DNA of 19,182 nucleotides from Patescibacteria group bacterium. GTDB taxonomy: Bacteria; Patescibacteriota; Microgenomatia; UBA8517. The notes beneath the pieces are model-generated. The model saw nothing but the letters and a program-made list of their open reading frames with translations. It did not search any database and was not told where the DNA came from. The position numbers and the translations under genes were made by a program. The number at the start of each line of letters is the position of its first letter. Positions within the stretch are counted from its first letter, which is position 1. Below are positions 16,459 through 19,182 of the stretch, piece after piece. Location of the stretch: the NCBI GenBank assembly GCA_025057695.1, contig JANWVB010000015.1, positions 1 to 19,182 of the forward strand, read 5' to 3'.

Positions 16459-17489
16459 ACAATCTCTTTGACTTTCTTAAAAAAAACCTCCAACGAAAAT
16501 TGTTTGGCTTTTTTAGTTGCATTTTTTGAAACTTGTTTTTGCAAATTAACATTGGAAAAAATTTCTGCAGTCTTTTTTACCAACTGTGATTGTTCTCTCC
16601 ATAAAAATCCATCTACGCCATCACTAACTATTTCCTTATGCCCCCCAGCATTATATGCAAAAACAACAGTACCTGAAGCCATAGCCTCTACCAATGAAAT
16701 GCCAAAATGCTCAACTTTTTGAGGATATTTGATCTCATCAACTCCAAAACCAGAAGCTGTCCAAAATATCTTGGCTTTGGCATAATAATTTTTTACTATC
16801 TCATAATCAACGCTTGTATAAATTTCAATTGGAAATCCTTCTGACAATCGAATAAGATTTTTCACATATTTATCAGCGCCAATATCAGCGCCCCCAATTA
16901 AAATTAGTTTAAAGTTTTGAAACTCTTTATGTTTTACATACAATTTCTTAAAAGCGGATACCAAAACATCTTGACGCTTTGCCTGAGCAAGTTGGGAAAA
17001 TCTACCAACAGAAAGAATAATATCTTCTTTAGTTTTAGATGCCTTAAAATCAGAAACTGAGACCGGTGGATACAAAACTATGCTGTTAATTCCGTATTCA
17101 TTGTCAATCACGCTTTTTGTAAAATTTGAATTACAAATTACTTCTTTCACCCTAAAAAGCTTCATTTTATTAATCAAAGATCTGCCATCAACACCCTTAA
17201 ACGGCACCTGAAAATGAATAAAATTTCTCCTTGCGCTCATAAGAGGTATGCTCCCATCAGATACCCAAAAACACAAATCGTATCCGTTACCTTTTCTTAT
17301 ATCGTGAACAATATTGATTTTCTTTAGAGAAAGTCCAAATCGAGACTCTAGTTTGTCTTTGATGGAAGTATCATGCCAAAACAAATCTACATTATAACCT
17401 AGCTTGTTTAAAGCTATTGCAAAACACAAACTATATCTTTCTCCACCACCAAATGTATCCAAATAAGGATTATAAATTGCGGCTTTCAT
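16455..17489 (-). CDS. GT4 family glycosyltransferase with ALG11-like motifs
   Basis: A 344-residue GT-B retaining transferase. The N-terminal domain opens MKAAIYNPYLDTFGGGERY, with the glycine-rich GGGER (14-18). The C-terminal donor domain has LSVGRFSQLAQAKRQDVL (159-176), then VEHFGISLVEAMASG with the GT4 E-x7-E pair at Glu260 and Glu268, and AGGHKEIVSDGVDGFLW (281-297). The combination of GGGER and EHFGI resembles ALG11-type alpha-1,2-mannosyltransferases, although many bacterial GT4 enzymes share parts of it. It should use a nucleotide sugar, perhaps GDP-mannose, at the cytoplasmic face. It starts inside the end of the upstream WaaE-like gene (20-base overlap) and its TGA stop overlaps the YfhO start. 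No membrane helix is evident. Sugar and linkage are not determinable from sequence. Confidence 0.93.
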   Translation of the reverse strand: MKAAIYNPYLDTFGGGERYSLCFAIALNKLGYNVDLFWHDTSIKDKLESRFGLSLKKINIVHDIRKGNGYDLCFWVSDGSIPLMSARRNFIHFQVPFKGVDGRSLINKMKLFRVKEVICNSNFTKSVIDNEYGINSIVLYPPVSVSDFKASKTKEDIILSVGRFSQLAQAKRQDVLVSAFKKLYVKHKEFQNFKLILIGGADIGADKYVKNLIRLSEGFPIEIYTSVDYEIVKNYYAKAKIFWTASGFGVDEIKYPQKVEHFGISLVEAMASGTVVFAYNAGGHKEIVSDGVDGFLWREQSQLVKKTAEIFSNVNLQKQVSKNATKKAKQFSLEVFFKKVKEIV

Positions 17490-18306
17490 TTAATTTTTCA
17501 TTAACAATTTGTAACTCCCAAAGCTTAGCGTACGTAAAAAACTTGCTCCACATTTGATAAATTGCATATATTATCCCTTCTATACCATCTTTATAGCTTT
17601 TTTGGACAACCATTCTAAAAATTAGCTCACTAAACATTATACGCAAAAATCTCCACCAAACCATTTTAGGATGTTTCGCTTCATATAACATCTTTGCCTC
17701 TATCAAAGACCACTTGTTAGTTTTTGTAACCATATCAGTTAAATTATCATGCTTTAAATGAATAATTGGATTTGTAAGATAACCAAGTTCGCCTTTGTAG
17801 ATAGCCTCTTCATGCAAATCATTTTTGTAACCAATCAAACTTTTTTTAAGAAAAAATCTCTTTTGATAATCAGGCCATTGCCCACCATATCTCATCTCCT
17901 TGCCCAAAATAAAATTTCTTCTTGGCACAGCATACGCTTTTGGCAACGATTTGTCTTCGGATTTAATAATTCCTAATATTTCTTCGCCCAAATCATCAGC
18001 TAATCTTTCATCCGCATCAAGATAAAAAATCCACTTGCCCAAAGCTATCTTTAGTCCAGCATTTCTCCAATCGCTATATGATCCGTTTTTTAATTCCAAA
18101 ACTTTAGCGAAAAAACCTTTTGCTATTTGAACAGTTTTATCCATTGAACCACTATCAACTAAAACAATTTCATCCGCATATTTACTTGCAGATTTAAGAC
18201 ATTCATATATTTTTAACTCTTCGTTTTTGGCAATCACAATAACACTCAAGTTGACTTTTTTTGCTTTTCTTCTAACAATCGCATTTTTCATACTCAAGAT
18301 AATCAA
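17470..18306 (-). CDS. GT2 family glycosyltransferase, WaaE/KdtX-like
   Basis: A 278-residue GT-A enzyme (273 from the inner ATG). SVIVIAKNEE (21-30), ADEIVLVDSGS.D.T (44-58), DWRNAGL (79-85) and YLDADER (95-101) match the WaaE/lipopolysaccharide beta-1,4-glucosyltransferase type of GT2, as do the later RRNFILGKEMRYGGQWPDYQ and DLHEE (163-167). Such enzymes add a sugar to a lipid-linked or core acceptor from a nucleotide sugar at the inner face. Two starts are possible: TTG at 18306, overlapping the upstream TGA stop as TTGA and preceded by AAAGG about 11 bases away, or ATG at 18291. The TTG has the better upstream purine signal, while the ATG is the stronger codon; all catalytic motifs are in both versions. 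The end overlaps the GT4 gene by 20 bases. Confidence 0.92.
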   Translation of the reverse strand: MIILSMKNAIVRRKAKKVNLSVIVIAKNEELKIYECLKSASKYADEIVLVDSGSMDKTVQIAKGFFAKVLELKNGSYSDWRNAGLKIALGKWIFYLDADERLADDLGEEILGIIKSEDKSLPKAYAVPRRNFILGKEMRYGGQWPDYQKRFFLKKSLIGYKNDLHEEAIYKGELGYLTNPIIHLKHDNLTDMVTKTNKWSLIEAKMLYEAKHPKMVWWRFLRIMFSELIFRMVVQKSYKDGIEGIIYAIYQMWSKFFTYAKLWELQIVNEKLNESRNL

Positions 18307-19182
18307 ACTTTAAAACTACCTTTGCCAAAATTGCTGGCATAAAAATCAATTACTCCCCTACGTTGCCATTCTCTGCCAAAAAACAAAAATTTCATAGACT
18401 CTCTAAAAAGAGCAAATTTGGCTCTTAAATTGGCATATTTAAACCCAAATAAAAGCCTGTTTCTTGTAATGTAGTAATCATTAAGATCGCTTCCAATACG
18501 CGAGCTTTGAGCTACCTTATGCCAAATAACAGCGCTTGGCACATACAACAATTTAAAGCCATTTTTTTGAATTCTCAAAGATAGATCTGTGTCTTCCAAA
18601 TACAAAAAATATCTTTCGTCAAAAAACCCAGATTTCAAAATGGCTTGTGTTTTATATAAAACACAAGCTCCAGTTGCAAAATCTGTTTTACAGACTTGGT
18701 CAAATTGTCCAACATCTATTTGATCAACTCCATGGTTCGAAGCGTAAACATTATCCCAATCTATGTCGCCACCGGCATACCAGATTACTCTGCCTAAATC
18801 TTTTTTTTTGTATCTGTTTTTGTGATATTCATATCCTCTGGCAAAGTAAATCTTAGGAGACAAAGCGCCAATTTTTTTATCCGTCATCCCAACATCAATC
18901 AAATTTTTCAAAAAATTTTTATCAACATATGTGTCATTATTTAAAACCAATATATAATCCGCAGATTTTTCAACCGCCATTCGCAAACCCACATTATTGC
19001 CGCCGGCAAAACCTAAATTTCTTTTGTTTTTAACAAGAGACAAATTAAAAACACTAGATCTAAAAGAACTCACAAAATCTTCAAGTTTCGCAAGCTCAAT
19101 ATTGTTGGAACAATTGTCAACCACTAAAACTTCGATACAAAAATTTGCTTTATTAATTTTTGCCAAAGATTCCAAACATTCT
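18303..19182 (-). CDS. GT2 family glycosyltransferase, rhamnosyltransferase-like (5' end cut by window)
   Basis: The frame stays open through the right edge. Before the TTG at 19175 the codons still read Glu-Cys, giving ECLESLAKIN, the usual helix after the first strand of a GT2 domain. The initial SVI..NYN strand therefore lies outside the window and the TTG is not the true start. What remains shows VLVVDNCS, KRNLGFAGGNNVG, the DXD-equivalent VLNNDTYV, FATGACVLYKTQAI and FLYLEDTDLSLRIQKNG with the acidic ED pair. A central stretch (YAGGDIDWDN) is typical of larger WcaE/rhamnosyltransferase-like GT2 enzymes. It probably adds a nucleotide-activated deoxy- or hexose sugar at the inner face. Its TGA stop overlaps the start of the next gene, so it is the most upstream visible member of the operon. 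It is likely missing about 20-30 N-terminal residues. Confidence 0.92.
   Translation of the reverse strand, partial: ECLESLAKINKANFCIEVLVVDNCSNNIELAKLEDFVSSFRSSVFNLSLVKNKRNLGFAGGNNVGLRMAVEKSADYILVLNNDTYVDKNFLKNLIDVGMTDKKIGALSPKIYFARGYEYHKNRYKKKDLGRVIWYAGGDIDWDNVYASNHGVDQIDVGQFDQVCKTDFATGACVLYKTQAILKSGFFDERYFLYLEDTDLSLRIQKNGFKLLYVPSAVIWHKVAQSSRIGSDLNDYYITRNRLLFGFKYANLRAKFALFRESMKFLFFGREWQRRGVIDFYASNFGKGSFKV

Noticed and set aside
16155..16529. Plus-strand open frame of 124 codons across the GT4/YfhO junction
   Set aside because: It is antisense to two well-supported genes that overlap as ATGA, and it has no motif or credible start context.
1..19182. Alternative genetic code (UGA = Gly), as in some Patescibacteria
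   Set aside because: TGA ends several genes exactly at ATGA or TTGA junctions (for example 16455, 14113, 6423, 18303), and no in-frame TGA interrupts any conserved domain.
1..19182. CRISPR arrays, insertion sequences, tRNA or phage genes
   Set aside because: I looked for evenly spaced direct repeats, terminal inverted repeats, transposase motifs and cloverleaf-like stretches. None was found, and coding density leaves almost no room for them.

Overview
This AT-rich window (roughly one third G+C by eye) is a single-direction block of glycosyltransferase genes. Everything convincing reads on the minus strand, so transcription runs from high to low coordinates. Fourteen protein genes cover nearly the whole window. 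I see no tRNA, rRNA, CRISPR array, insertion sequence, transposase or plus-strand gene. The compact ATGA-type overlaps, the low G+C and the many PMT/GT39-like proteins suggest an uncultivated bacterium of the Candidate Phyla Radiation (Patescibacteria), perhaps Microgenomates-like. That assignment is an inference from style, not from a marker gene. TGA is used as a stop for several genes and never occurs inside them, so the recoded UGA=Gly lineages (Gracilibacteria, Absconditabacteria) are unlikely.

Layout in transcription order. (1) 19182-16455 holds a GT2 transferase cut by the window edge, a WaaE-type GT2 and a GT4 with ALG11-like motifs. These are soluble or peripheral enzymes that would work at the cytoplasmic face. 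(2) 16458-14113 is a large YfhO-family multi-spanning protein. (3) 14116-12400 holds two more GT2 enzymes of the rhamnosyltransferase-like kind. (4) 12407-3000 and 2989-1295 form a run of seven GT-C membrane glycosyltransferases: five GT39/PMT-type paralogs and, between the first and second of them, two related GT87/ALG6-8-like enzymes. (5) 1267-1 is an FAD-dependent amine-oxidase/UGM-like oxidoreductase whose last few residues lie beyond the left edge.

Most neighbours overlap by 4-20 bases or are separated by 7-27 bases, so the block looks like one long operon whose promoter lies beyond the right edge. The only sizeable gap is 108 bases (9361-9468). It contains a hairpin followed by a T-run on the minus strand, a weak terminator or attenuator candidate.

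Working model (inference): the GT2/GT4 enzymes build a short glycan from nucleotide sugars inside the cell. The eight GT-C proteins (seven plus YfhO) then add sugars from polyprenyl-phosphate carriers outside the membrane, giving a heavily decorated surface glycan or O-glycosylated proteins. No carrier-charging synthase, flippase, polymerase, ligase or nucleotide-sugar pathway gene is visible here, so those must be encoded elsewhere. The main oddity is the tandem family of five GT39 paralogs in one operon. Two adjacent members share an exact 32-base stretch over the catalytic Asp-Glu motif, although the rest of the genes has diverged.
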